From the NCBI RefSeq assembly GCF_024166365.1, contig NC_064819.1, positions 164,366,793 to 164,430,792 on the forward strand: a stretch of DNA of 64,000 nt, read 5' to 3'. The notes beneath the pieces are model-generated. The model saw only the letters and a program-made list of their open reading frames with translations, was not told the origin of the DNA and made no database searches. Below are positions 24,501-39,500 of the stretch, in pieces. The DNA is from Elephas maximus indicus. Taxonomy: Eukaryota > Chordata > Mammalia > Proboscidea > Elephantidae. The translations under genes and the position numbers were made by a program. Every line of letters begins with the position of its first letter. Positions within the stretch are counted from its first letter, which is position 1.

Positions 24501-27500
24501 GGATTTGAACTGCCGACCTTTTGGTTAGCAGCCGTAGCACTTCACCATTATGCCACCAAGGTTTCCACATTATAGTTAGAGCTTCAATTTAGTATTTTAT
24601 TTAGAAGGTTCTGCTGCTTATAAAATATAAGGATTGGAAAAATCACTGGCTTATCATCTCTAAAATCTTCCTAACTCTAGAATAGTAATCTTCTATTCTC
24701 CAATGTCTAACTTAGAAGGAACACAGGTTGTATATGTGTTTACAAATACCTATTACATAATAATGTATATATTATACAATATTAGAAGGATAACACACCA
24801 AAAAATGTTAACAGTGGTTATCTCTGAGATTTAAGGATGATTTTTTTTTAATTAATCTGCATTTTTTAAACTCTTTACAATTAGTGGATACTTCTTTATC
24901 CAAAGATACACTTTAATAAAAGCATGCCTATAAGTACAAGTCTTTAAACTTTTAACTCTCACTCTCTCAAATACAGCTACTATTCGTGTTAGTCACTAAA
25001 AAGCATAAATAAAAAAATGTTAACCATCAATCCCATCTCCTCGAAGCTTTTCAAAAATGTATGCATATACATCTAGGTACTAATTGGGAAATTGTATTTC
25101 AGCCATTTTCATGCAACATCTAATCCAAACAAGTGAATACTGACAGGTTCTAGAGAATCTGTGACTTGAGTCCTTCTTTTCTGTGTAAGGTTCACCAGGG
25201 TCCATGTGACCTCACTGAGATTAAAAAGGATTTTCATTTATCCTATGTATTTTGAAAAAGGAAACCCTGGTGGCAGAATGGTTAAGTGCTACGGCTGCTA
25301 ATCAAAGGGTCGGCAGTTCAAATCCACGAGGCGCTCCTTGGAACCTCTATGGGGCAGTTCTACTCTGTCCTATAGGGTTGCTATGAATCAGAATCGACTC
25401 GACGGCAACGGGTGGTGGTGGGGTGATTTTGAAAAAGATTAATTTTATAAACTGAGGATCCTAATAGCTAATTTACATAAGTAACATCTTCCAAGATTTG
25501 AAATTTAAAAAAACAAACCAACAAACCAGTTGCCATCAAGATAATTCCAACAGATGGCAAGCCCATGTGTTTCAAAGTAGAACTCCATAGGGTTTTCAAA
25601 GGCTGTGACCTGTTAGAAGTAGATTGCCAGGCCTTTCTCCCAAAGAGCCTCTTGAGTGGGTTTGAACCACCAATCTTTCAGTTAGTAGCTGAGTACTTAA
25701 CCATTTGCACCACCCACTGAACATCAGGCAATTTATATTTAACCTTTCCTCTCTCCTTCAGTTAATTCATTTTTTAAAAGGACTTAAGGTTTCTGAATTT
25801 AACAAATCCTTCTGCTGTAAACAAGTATACAAGAACTTACACAGTGCTAACCAATCAATAAGATAAAATGATTATCTCTGGGGCATAAAACAAATCCACA
25901 TCCATAACCCCTAGACCCTGACTACTAATTTAGAGATTAGATTTCCTGACATCAAGGTCTTTCCTTCACCCTAAAACTGCTCTACGTTTTGATTTTCCAT
26001 CTTCTAATCTTTTTCTTCTGACCTGGAGGAAAATATATTCCTCTTCTCCATAACTACCCCTACCACTTGTGCACTTGATAATTTCTACTTTTTTTTTTCA
26101 TTTTTAGTCTTTCCTTCTCCAGTAAATCTGTCCCATTACTAATATGCTCAAATTTCCCTTTAAAAAAAAAAAAAATCAAACAAAAAACTCTAGCTAATTG
26201 TATTCTATACTTTATTTTCTAGAAAACTGCAAAGGTACTACAGAGAGTTTCCTTATACTCTGTCACCCCGTTTCCCTGATTACTATGGTGCGTTTGTTAG
26301 AATTACTAGACCAATATTGATGTATTAATTTAAAGCCTATAGTTCATTCATATTTCCTTAATTTTTTTTACCTAATATCCTTTTTCTGTTCCAGGATCCC
26401 ATCCAAGGTACCACATTACATTTCGTTGTCATGTGTCCCTTAGACTTCTTTTGGCTGTGACAGTTTCTCAGACTTTCCTTGTTTTTGATGACCTGGACAG
26501 TTTTCAGAAGTACCGGTCATGTATATTGTAGGCTGCCCTCCTACTGAAATTTGTTTGCTGTTTTTCTCATGATTAAACTGGGATTATGGGTTTTTGGGAG
26601 GAAGATCACACAGGTAAAGTGCCATTTTCATTAATAAAGGGTACATACACCAACATGATTTATCACTGTTGATACTGACCTTAATAACCTGTCTGAAGTA
26701 GTGTTTATCAGGTTTCTCTATTGTAAAGTTATTTCCTCCCTCCCCCTTATATACTACACTTTGGAAGAAAGTCACTATGCACAGCCCACCCCCAAGGAGT
26801 ACGGATTTATGCTCTGCCTACTTGAGGGCAGAGTATCTACAAGTTATTTGAACTTCTGCATGAGAGATTGGTCTCTTCTCCATTTATTTATTTATTCAAT
26901 CATTTACTTATATTAGTGTGGACTAATACATATTTATTCTATACTTTGGTTATAATTCAATACTACTACAATTTCTTGCTCAAATTGTCCCAGCTCTGGT
27001 CAATGCAAGCTCTTTCAATTGGCTCCTATGCCCCTCTGACATATCCCCAACAATGTAGGTTTTTGTTTTCTGAGTACTTCCTTATTTTCTGGCACTATAA
27101 GATGCACCAGGCTCATCTCGTATATTTTCTGCCGCAGTTCTAGAATCAGACATTTCTCTTAAGAGCCCTGGTTCTTTGTAATGGAAAATGTAATGAGATA
27201 GATCTGGGTGCTGGGTATATTTGTTGCTACTGGGGTGTCGTCGCTTGTAGTCTCTCAGCTGAAGAAATACATGTATATACTAACCAGTGTATATATACAT
27301 ATCTATAAATATTTCTGTATCTAACCATCTGTATCTATATTAAGCTACATGTGAGTTCATACTTCTATCAACTAAAATTCATTACTACATGGATCACTCT
27401 AGACTTGTCCCTTATCTGTAAATTCCCACTCTGACAGTAAGAAACCTGGCTCCGACCATCCACTATTCATTTGCTTATTGAATTCCAGTATATATGTTTA

Positions 27501-30500
27501 GCAGAATTATTAACTTGTACCTCCAGGGGAAACAACTTTATCAACTAGAGTACAGTGCTTATGCGTAGTTCCTTTTGCCTAGTCTTACGAACGCCACTCA
27601 TTTTCAAAATTACTTATGTCAATACGTAATTTTCTCCCCTACTTCCTTCACTGAAGTTGTTTCGTACATTTGTAATATAGTTAGATTATTTTTCAATACC
27701 TACTCACTTCTTAATTCCTTGCAATCTGGTTTTTATCCCCACCTCCATAGTGTCTAATAACCCTATGTCCTCTCTTAAAGGCCACAAGCCTAAAGATCTT
27801 TTTCATTGTTGTTGTCCACATCTTCTATGCAAAACAAGACGTTGTGCAACTCTATCTCTTTCTTAAAATTTATCAAGTCCCAAATTTCTACCACTGGCTT
27901 CCCATTTTTTTTTTTTTAGATAATAATTTTTATTGAGCTTTAAGTGAACATTTACAAATCAAGTCAGTCTGTCACATATAAGCTTATATACACCTTACTC
28001 CATACTCCCACTCACTCTCCCACTAATGAGTCAGCCCTTCCAGTCTCTCCTTTCGTGACAATTTTGCCAGTTTCTAACCCTCTCTACCCTCCTATCTCCC
28101 CTCCAGACAGGAGATGCCAACACAGTCTCAAGTGTCCACCTGATACAAGTAGCTCACTCTTCATCATCCTCTCTCTCCTACCCATTGTCCAGACTCTTCC
28201 ATGTCTGATGAGCTGTGTTTGGGAATGGTTCCTGTCCTGGGCCAACAGAAGGTTTGGGGACCATGACCGCTGGGATTCCTCTAGTCTCAGTCAGACCATT
28301 AAGTCTGGTCTTTTTATGAGAATTTGGGGTCTGCATCCCACTGCTCTCCTCCTCCCTCAGGGGTTCTCTGTTGTGTTCCCTGTCAGGGCAGTCATCGGTT
28401 GGGGCTGGGCACCATCTAGTTCTTCTGGTCTCAGGATGATGTAAGTCTCTGGTTCATGTGGCCCTTTCTGTCTCTTGGGCTCATAGTTGTCGTGTGACCT
28501 TGGTGTTCTTCACTCTCCTTTGATCCAGGTGGGTTGAGACCAACCGATGCATCATCTTAGATGGCCGCTTGTTAGCATTTAAGACCCCAGACGCCACATT
28601 TCAAAGTGGGATGCAGAATGTTTTCATAATAAAATTACTTTGCCAATGGCTTCCCATTTTTAGGAGGATGTTGTGTTGATGTACTTACATCTACAATGTT
28701 CAAGATTAAATTTAATTTTTCCAGAATCCACTTATTCTCTATTCTAGTACCACCTTCAGCTCCCCAGTGCCCGTACCTAAAAGCTTAAAAACCATTTTTG
28801 ATTCTTCCTAAGGCCCTTCTTTACACAAGTCCTGCTGACTCTATTGCTAAAATCTGCTTGCTTAATCTCCAGGTTGGCTGCCAACATATTAGTATAAGTT
28901 TTCATCAATGCTCACTTGGATTGCTTCAACAACTTCAAAATTTATCTACTTCTATTCACACTGTCCTCCAATTCATCTTATATAATTCTGCCATATTCAC
29001 CTTCGTAATGTACAATTCTGGCATCACCTCGTTTAAAAATAAAGCTTGCAAAGGTACCACCACTGTCAACAGAACAAACTGCAGTCTTCTTCATCTAGCA
29101 TTAAAACCCTCTATTATTTGGCCTTAGCCAGAAAAGGATTCTTTTCCACTACTTCCTTACTCACCAGTCAATGAATATAACTCATTAATTTCCCCTCTTT
29201 TTCCTAGACACTCTTTCCCCTGCATTCACCCAGGATCAAATTCTATTTTCTATTTAGCCTTTCTGGATTCTTCTAACAAATAAATCTTTTCCCACTCAAA
29301 ACACTGACAGCGTTATCTGTAACTTTCTTGTATCACTTACTTTCTTCTGTATGGTATTTTCCAGTGTAAGGGTGTTTATGATGATGATGTTAATAGCCTC
29401 TGAAGTTTATGGAGCAAAGCACTATTTTAAGAGCTCTATATACATTCACTCAATTAATCCTCACAACAACTGTATAACATAGATCATTATTAATAGCCTC
29501 ATCTTGTAGATGAGGAAACTGAAGCACAGAAAAGTTTAAGTATTTTGCTCAGTTTGTCACAAAGAAAGCACTGGAACTAAAATGTGAAACCCAGGCAGTA
29601 TGGGTCTGCATACTGTGCTTTAAAATGTATCTAATAAATAAAGCACCCTACCTACTACAGAATTTTCCTAGGGATTGGTAACCAAAAACTTATAAATGTA
29701 CTTTTAAGACTTGGTATGAAAAATATAAATAAACTTTAGTAACAGGTGTCTTACTTACTAAAAGCTCTGAAAAAAAAGAGACTAAGAAGATAAAGCACTT
29801 ATAATCTATTACCAAGAGATGAGCAATGCTAACATTCTGGAAGATTTCCTTCCAGCTGTTATACAATTTTTCAATAATTCAATTTTCCAGATGCCAATTC
29901 AATACTTCATCAATGTGATATATGTTAGTATATCAAATTCTATGACCAATCTGATTACTAGTCTATACTTATATGAAGATTAGTAGTCTGAATCACAAAC
30001 TTAGAAAAAAAAAAAAAGGCTTTCCTCTGTCTCTCCTGCGTAGATCACTAACTAATTCCCTGCTGTCAAGTTGATTCCAACTCATAGCGACCTGTAGCAC
30101 AGAGCAGAACTGGCCCTAGGGTCTTCAAGGCTGTCAATTTTTACAGAACCACACTGCCACATCTTTCTCCTGCAGAGCGGCTGCTGGTTTCGAACCACCA
30201 ACCTTTCGGTTAGCAGCCAAATGCTTTAACCACTGTGCCACCAGGGCTCCTTCGCTTAAGAGACGGAAAACTCACTGCTGTCAAGTTGATTCTGACTCAT
30301 AGTGACCCTATAAGACTGAGTAGAACTGCCCCATAGAGGCTAAAAGTCAACTCCTACTGACTATGGAGTTAGTATTTTTTTTCTGTACCGTGTTTATCAA
30401 CATGGAGGAAAGATCTATAGTTCCCTAGAAAAGGCACACATTACAGTTGCTTGAGAGACAGTTTACTCCACCCACAAGAATAATGTTATAGCTAGTCATT

Positions 30501-33500
30501 AGGAAGCAATAAAATACAAGAAAATCAGGAGATGGATTTTTTTCTCTACCCTTACTACAAAATCAAGAGCCACTGAGTTTATTTTTTAGATCTATAATTA
30601 CTACCCACTTTTCTTACAGAGAATACTATAAGCCATTTTAAAGAAGAAACTTCATATTTTAACTTTATCTTCTTAAGAATTACTCTCTAAAGCAGGATAT
30701 ACTTTTTGCACTTACATACAGAAGTAGCAGCAGAAATCAATCTTGTATTTGAGACTACTCCAAATTCCTAAAGAGAGAAAAGTAGATGAGATCGTGCACC
30801 AAATATTAACTCAATTAACCTAAAGGTATATGAGGTCTATTCAAGACAGTATTTTCTATGCTTCCACCATGTTTATACCCTGCTTACCTTCTATTTACTT
30901 GAGGTCTTTACTTAACCAAATCTCTAAAAGTAGTGTCTTTTCTTAAAATTACTACAACTTAAGACAAAATTAAGTTTTATCATTTAATATTAATGAAAGG
31001 TACCAGATTAGAAACCAAGCCCTAAAGTGGCAGTGCCAGTTTCCTGCACTTAAATTACCTTCCAAGATTTTTTAGATTCTGTGCTTAACTGGAAGAATAA
31101 ATATGTCTGTCATCTAGTGCTGCTATAACAGAAAGACCACAAGTAGATGCTTTAACAAACAGAAGTGTATTCTCTCTCAGTCTAGTAGCCTAGAAGTCCA
31201 AATTCAGGGTGTCAGCTCCAGGCGAAGGCTTTCTCTGATGACTCTGGAAGAAGGTCCTTGTCATCAATCCTCCCCTGGACTAGGAGTTTCTTTATGCAGG
31301 AACCCTGGGCCCAAAGGACGCACTCTGCTTTCTTGGTGGTATGAGGTCACCCTCCCTCTGCTCGCTCTCCTTTCATCTCTTGTAAGATAAAAGGTAGTGC
31401 AGGCCACACCTCAGGGAAACTCCCTTTACTGTGGGTCAGGGATATGACCTGAGTAAGGATGTTACAGCCCACCCTAATCCTCTTCAACATAATCCAATCT
31501 TGCCTCATTAACCACAGGCAGAGATGAGGATTTACAACATATAGGAAAATTACATCAATTATAAAATGGAGGACAAAAATACAATACTGGGAATCATGGC
31601 CTAACCAAGTTTACGCATATTTTGGGGGGATACAATTCAATCCCTGACACTCCATCCTTTGGCCCCCCAAAATTCATGTCCTTGACACATGTAAAACACA
31701 TTCATCCCATCATATCATAGAAAAAGTCTTAAATCAGCTCCAAGTCCAAAATCCAAAAATTCTTCCTCAACTATGAAATCTAGAAGACAAGTTATCTGCT
31801 TCCAAAGGTACAATGACAGAACATGCACAAGCTAGACGTTTCCATTACAAATTGGCGAAACTGGAGGAAAAGAAGGCATAACAGGCACCAAGCAAGTTAG
31901 CACAACACACTACATCAGCCCTCAAGGCTTTGAAAATAATCCTCTGTTCTCTGAGACAATTTACACAATGGCCCTGACCTCCAGACTTGAGGTATTGGCC
32001 ACACTCTCTGGATTCTGAGTGGAGGCCCCTCAGCCCCGGGATTCAGCTCTGCCTTCCACTAGGTCAGCAACTCTGCTCCCTCAGCTTAAGAGGTACCATT
32101 CTCCTAGTCTATCTGAGTGGCGACTCCACCCTTAGAAACTCCAGAGGCCATGGCTCCACCTTTGAAACCCCCGATGTCCTGGCCATACCTTTTGAGGCCG
32201 AGACAGCTCAGTTTCCTGTGTTCCTTGTCTCTTCAGATTCTGCTTCACGGTTCCTTAGTCCCTCGGCCCTAGAACCTCACTCCCACATCTGCCCTGCTGG
32301 GACAAGTGTTCCAAAGCTCTGTAGCTCTACTCATAGGTGTTGGAGGCACCCCACTCCACCAGTAAACTTTGGCCAGAAGGCACTCAGCTCTCTTGCTCCA
32401 TGGGTCCGCAAGCCTAGCCCCACCAGTAAGTGCCAGGAGGCACCCCACTCTGGTACCAAATTCTGTCTTAGTCATCTAGTGCTGCTATAACAGAAATACC
32501 ACAGGTGGATGGCTTTAACAAACAGAGTTTATTCTCTCAGTCTAAAAGTCCAAATTCAGGGTGTCAGCTCCAGGGGAAGGCTTTCTCTGTTGCCTCTGGA
32601 GGAAGGTCCTTGTCATCAACCTTCCCCTGGACTAGGAGCTTCTCTGTGCAGGAACCCTGGACCCAAAAGAAGGCACTCTGCTCCTGGCACTGCTTTCTTG
32701 GTGGTATGAACCCCGCCCCCACCCACGCTTCCCTTTCATCTCTTGTAAGATAAAAGGTGGTACAGGCCACACCCCAGGGAAACTCCCTTTACACTGGATC
32801 AGGGATGTGACCTGAGCAAGGGTGTTACAGCCCATCCTAATCCTCTTCAACATAATCCAATCTTGCCTCATTAACCACAGGCAGAGATTAGGATTTACAA
32901 CATACAGGAAAATTACATCAATCACAAAATGGAGGACAACAACACAATACTGGAAATCATGGCCTAACCAAGTTGACACATATTTTTGGGGACACGGTTC
33001 AATCCAAGACAAATACCAAGTATGTTTCCCATTCAGTCAAACCTAAACTAACAAACAGGTACCTCGTGCCATTTAACAGTAATGCAGTTGCAGTTGCACC
33101 TCTGAAAAGAATAAATGTTATCACCAAGAGAATTCAAAAGATCCATACAAACAATTATCCTTTTTAGGGCAGGGAGGCAAAAATGACATAGTGTAAGTCT
33201 TCCAATGCCAGCTCCCATTTCCTCTTTTAACATAACAAACTATATTATAAGATCATGAACATTTATCAGGTGACCCACCTTATTATACATACTGTCTCAT
33301 TCAATTTTACGTTAACCTTATAAAATTGCTAGTCTTTGCTTCATTTTAAATCAGAAAAAAAATCGAGAATTGGTTCCTTATCCAACAAAAGAAATAAAAA
33401 CTAAATATTCAATTACAGTCTATTTACTTTCAATCTACACCCTTATCCTGTGTGTGTATGCATGTATGTGTGTATATATATTTACATTTAAACCTCCAAC

Positions 33501-36500
33501 CATAATAACTGAAACTAAAAATGGAATGCCTGAGACATCTTCTTAAACATATTTCTATACAAACAACTGGATAAAACACAGAAAAATTTAGTTGTAGGTA
33601 CATATTACAAAATGCTATAACCAAACCCAAGAGAATACATAATTTTTCAGGAATACTTTCTTTACTCAAAGTTAGTGAAGTGAAAACTTTCACTGACTAA
33701 ATCATACAACAAAGTTCTACTTAGTAAATCATACAACAGAAAATATTTAATAAGCAAGAAAAACTAAAATCCAAGTTATTCTAAAATGATCAAGAACTTT
33801 ATAAGGATTTTATCTTGGTCTCCCATACTGGTTGTACTTAAGATACATAAAATTATATATGGTATTTAGAAAATCTACACCACAGTAAAAGCCTTTATGA
33901 GACACTTTCCTTTTCCATTACAGAACTTAAAAACAAAGCTGGTTCTGCCTCCTTAAGTTACCAGCTACAATCAGAATATAAACCTCTAGAAAGTTTCTGT
34001 TAATATTATTTCTAATACACAACACTCATTCTTTAGGTATCAGATGGGAAGCGCGTCATGGACAATCCTAAATAATGACTAAACCAAAACTAAATAAAAA
34101 TGCGGACCAAAAAGAATGCAAACTTATTTGGTTAAAATCACATTCAATATTCATGAAAAAAAGAGAATGATTACAGGAGTCAGCATGGTACAACAGACAG
34201 AAGCACCGTGCCATCTCTCTACAGTAAAGACCTGAAAAACTAAGTAAAACAGTTACAGTTGTCAATCCTGGAACCCTAAGTGTCAAATGAAGGAATAAAG
34301 AACTCAAGCAAGCACCAAACGGAGTACCAAAGTAGGTAATGAACTCTCAAGGATAAAACAAAACTAAAAAATTTACAACAACATCAGAACAATAAAAGAG
34401 GTATTGAATAAACGGTATAGGTATGGAGCTTTCGAATTGAGAGGCGATATCAAGCGATAAAAGACTGGTTCAAACTTAGGAAGATAGGAGTAAATTTCAA
34501 GGTAACCACAAAGAAAGTTAACAAGCCTACTTGTCAAAATAAAAAAAAAGTGAAGTCTCAGTAAACACAAAATCTACAAAAATGAAAGAAACAACACAAC
34601 AAAAAAATTCACAAACAAAAGGAATTCAGCACAGGAGTATAAGAGGAACCAAAAAAAGTCAACACCAAAAAAAAAAAACACTACACAATGACAGCACTAA
34701 ACTCACACCTATCAATAATCACACTGAACGTAAATGGGTTAAATACACCCATAAAGAGACAGAGTGACAAAATGGATGAAAAACAGGACGCATCAATATG
34801 CCGTCTACAAGAGACACACCTTAGAAACAAAAATATGAATATATTAAAAGTCAAAGGATGGAAAATATATATATAAAGCAAACAGCAACCAAAACAGTTG
34901 AAGTGAAATATTAATTTCAGATAAAATAGACTTTAAAACAAAATCCACCACGAAAGACAAAGAAAGACATTATATAATGATTAAAAGGACAATCCACCAT
35001 TAAGACATAACCATAATATATATCTTTGCACCCAATGACAGGGCTCCAAAATACATAAAACAAACTCTTCAACAGCACTGAAAAGAGGAATTGACAGTTC
35101 CACAATAATAGTAGACTTCAATACACCACTCTCAGTAAAGGACAGAACACCTAGAAATTCAACAAAGATACATAAGAGCTAAAGGGCACAAATAACCAAC
35201 TTGACCTCATAGACATATATAGAATACTCCACCCAACAGCTATGAAGTATACATTCTTTTCCAACACACACAGAAAGTTCTCCAGAATAGACCACAACTT
35301 AGGCCACAGAGCAACCCTCAACAAAATCCAAAACACTGAGATAATACAAAGTATCTTCTCTGACCACAATGCCATCAAGGTAGAAATTAATAACAGGAGG
35401 TGCAAGGAAAAAAAAATCAATTACATGGAAAGTAAATAACACCCTGCTTAAAAACTACTGGGTAACAGGAAAAAATCAGAGATGTAATCAAAAAATTCCT
35501 AGAATCAAATGAGAATGAAAACACATCATACCAATGCCTTTGGGACACAGCAAAGGCAGTCCTTAGAGGTCAATTTATAGCAATAGATGCACACATCAAA
35601 AAAGAAGGGACAAAATCAAAGCATTAGCTACACAGCTTGAACAAATAGAAAGAGAACAGCAAAAGAAACCCACAGCCACCAGCAGGAAGGAAATAATAAA
35701 GATCAGAGCAGAAATAATGAAATAGAGAAAAGAAAAACAACAGAAAAAAATCAACAAAACCAAGAGCTCGTTCTTTGAAAGGATCAACAAAATTGACAAA
35801 CTACGGGTCAAAATGACAAAAGAAAAAAGATGACGACGCGAATAAACCAAGTAAGAAATTAAATGGGGGACATTACAACAGACCCAAAAAGGATCATACA
35901 GAACATTATGGAAAACTATGCTTCAAAAAATTTGAAAACCTAGAGGAAATAGACAAATTTCTAGAAACCACACTACCTACCCAAACTAACACAAACAGAA
36001 GTTAAAAATCTGAACTGACCCATAACGAGAGAAGAGATTGAAAAAAAAAAAAAAAAAACTCCCAACAAAAAAAAGCCCTGGCCCAAAGAGCTTCACTGGA
36101 GAATTCTACCAAACATTTAGAGAAAAGCTTACACCAGTATTATTCAAACTATTTCAGAACACAGAAAAGGAACGAATATTCCCAAATTCATTCTATGAAG
36201 CCAGGATAACTCTGATACCAAAACTAGGCAAACACACCACAAAAAAAGAAAATTACAGACCAGTATCTCTCATGAATACAGATGCAAAAATTCCCAACAA
36301 AAATCTAGCCAATAGAATTCAGCACCATTATCAAAAAAATAATACACCACAACCAAATGGGATTCATACCAGGTATGCAAGAATGGTTCAACATTAGAAA
36401 ATCAATCAAATGTAATTCACCACATAAATAAAAGAATCACATGATCATCTCAACTGATGCAGAAAAGGCAATCGACAAAATCCAACACCCATTCCTGATA

Positions 36501-39500
36501 AAAACTCTTATAAAAAATAGGTATAGAAGGGAAATAATTCAACATAATGAAGGGCATCTATACAATGCCAACAGCCAACGTCATTCCTAATGGAGAGAGG
36601 CTGAAAACATTCCCCTTGAGAACAGGAACAAAACAAGGTTGCCCTTTATCACTGCTCATATTTAACACTGTGCTGGAAGTCCTAGCTAGAGCAATAAGGC
36701 AAGAAAAAGAAATAAAGTGCATCCAAATTGGTAAGGAAGAGGTATAACTGTCCCTATCTGCAGATGATATGAGACTATACATAGATAACCCAAACGACTC
36801 CACGAGAAAATTACTGGAACTAACAGAAAGATTCAGCAGAGTTGCAGGATACAAGGGAAACATACAAAAATCAGTTGGATTCCTGTACACCAATAAAGAG
36901 CATGTTGAAAAGGAAAAAGGAAATCAGGAAAACAATACCATTTATAATAGCCCCTAAAAAAATACTTAGGAATCAATTTAACCAGGGAGGTAAAAGACCT
37001 ATACAAAGAAAACTACGAAACATTACTGCAAGAAACCAAAAAAGACCTACATAAATGGGAAAACATACCACACTCATGGATAGGTAGACTTAACATTGTG
37101 AAAATGTCAATTCTACACAAAACAATCTACAAATACAATGCAATCCCAATCCAAATACCAACAGCATTTTTAAAGAGATGGAAAAACTAATCATTAACTT
37201 TATATGGAAAGGGAAGAGGCCCCAGATAAGTAAAGCACTATTTAAGAATTATAAAGTAGGAGGACTCCCACTACCTGGCCTTAGAACCTACTATACAGCT
37301 ATGGTAGTCAAAACAGCCTGGTACTGGCAGGACAACAGATACACTGACCAATGGAAGAGAATCAAGAACCCAGATGTAAATTCATCCACCTACGGTGCAC
37401 GGGATCTTTGACAAAGGCCACAAGTCCATTAAATGGAGAAAAGACAGCCTTCTTAAACAAAATGCATACCCATGTTCACTGCAGCATTATTCACAATAGC
37501 AAAAAGATGGAAACAACCTAAGTGCCCATCAACAGAAGAATGGATAAACAAACTATGGTACATATACACAGTGGAATACTACTCAACAAAAAAGAACAAC
37601 GATGAATCTGCAAAACATCTCACAACATGGATAATCTTCAGGGCATTATACTGAGTGTAATAAGTCAATCACAAAAGGAGAAATATTTTATGAGACCACT
37701 ATTATAAAAACTCTGAAAAGGTTTACACACAAAAAGAAACAATCTTTGATGGTTACGGGGTTGCGGGGGGGGCGGGGCAGGAATGCTAAGTAGATGATAG
37801 TAAGTGGTAACTACAGTGAAGAGTAAGACAGTACACATTATTGAGGAAGCCAGCACAACTTGACCAAGGCAAGGTCATGGAAGCTTCACAGACACAGCCA
37901 AACTACCGAAGGAACCAAATCACTGGGCTGAAGGCTGGGGACCATGGTCTCTGGGAACATTCAGCTCAACTGGCATAACATAGTTTATAAAGAAAATTTT
38001 CTACATCCTACTTCGGTGAGTAGTGTCTGGGGTCTTAAAAGCTTGGGAGCAGCCATCTAAGATACTCCACTAGTCCCACCCATCTGGAGCAAAGGAGAAT
38101 GAAGAAAACCAAAGACACAGAGGGAAGATTAGTCCAAAGAACTAATGGACCACAACTACCACAGCCGCCAAAAGACTGCATCCAGCACAACTAGCTGGTG
38201 TCCAGTTACCACCACCAACTGCTCTGACAAGGATCACAATACAGGGTCCTGGACAATGCTGGAGAAAAATATAGATCAAAATTCGAACTCACACACAAAA
38301 AAAAAAAAAACCAAAGGACTTACTGGTCTGACAGAGACTAGAGGAACCCCAAAAGTATGGCCCTTGGACACCCTTTTAAGTCAGTACTGAACTCATTCCT
38401 GAGGTTCACCCTTCAGCCAAAAATTAGACAGGCCCATAAAACAAAAGGAGATTAAATGGGCACAACAGCCCAGGGGCAAGGACGAGAAGACAGGAGGGGA
38501 CAGGAAAGCTGGTAATGGCAAACCCAAGTTCAAGAAGGGGAGAGTATTGACATGTCTAGGGGGTGGCAACCAATGTCACATCACAAAACAATATGTGTAT
38601 TAATTGTTTAATGAGAAACTAATTTGCTCTATAAATCCTCATCTAAAATAAAATAAAAAATAAAGATATCACTCAAAAGTATAAACACAAAGGTTTTGGA
38701 ATGCTAAAGACTGCATGGATTAGTTGCAAAACAGCCAATAGCTGCTATTACCATCTGAATTTTAGCTGAGCTCTCTCAAAAATACTGGAAAGGTAAATAA
38801 GTTGAGCAGATATTTGGTCTCAGCTGCAAGCGCCCATCTCTCTTCTATTCCTCACCTAATTTCTCTATCCTTACCAGCCAAACTTTTTCTTGCTAGAATT
38901 TATATAGCTGTAAAATCCTTTGCTGTCAAGTTGATTCCAATTCATTGCAACCCTGTAAGACAGAGTAGAACTGCCCCCTATGGTTTCTGAGGCTATAACC
39001 TTTACAAAAGAAGACTGCCACATCTTTCTCCTGTGTAGCTGCTGGTGGGTTCAAACTGCTGATCTTTGGGTTAGCAGCTGAATGCTTAACCACTGTGCCA
39101 CCAGGGCTCCCCTATATAGCTACAACCATCCCCTAATCCTCACCTTCCTTTTTGCTTTCCCTATGGCTTTGTAGGTAGTCAATCATCAGGAGGCAAGTAG
39201 GGAACATAGAACACAGGAAGCATATGGGGGAGGAGGGACATTCAGGTTACGGTAAAGAAGCAGTGGCACTTATTGAATACTATTTCGTGCTAAACAATAA
39301 GGGTCGCAGAAGAAGCAGAGCAAAGCAGTTAAGAGCGCCGGATTAGAAGCCAGACTGCTAGAGTTCAAACACTGGCTCTGCCACCTACCAGCTGTATGAT
39401 CTCGGGCAAGTTTCTTCACCTCTCTGTGCCTCACTTGCCTCATTTATAAAATGGGGGTAATATTAGTATACATCCTATACTTTGTTATGACAATTAAATC

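Noticed and set aside
27944-28444. 166-codon open frame on the plus strand
   Set aside because: It runs antisense through an L1 3' UTR insertion with its own target duplication and shows no domain.
31987-32490. 167-codon open frame
   Set aside because: Lies within, and antisense to, the MaLR internal region and continues into the LTR; no recognisable protein.
35596-36893. Minus-strand open frames of 84-111 codons
   Set aside because: They are antisense shadows of the L1 ORF2 on the plus strand.
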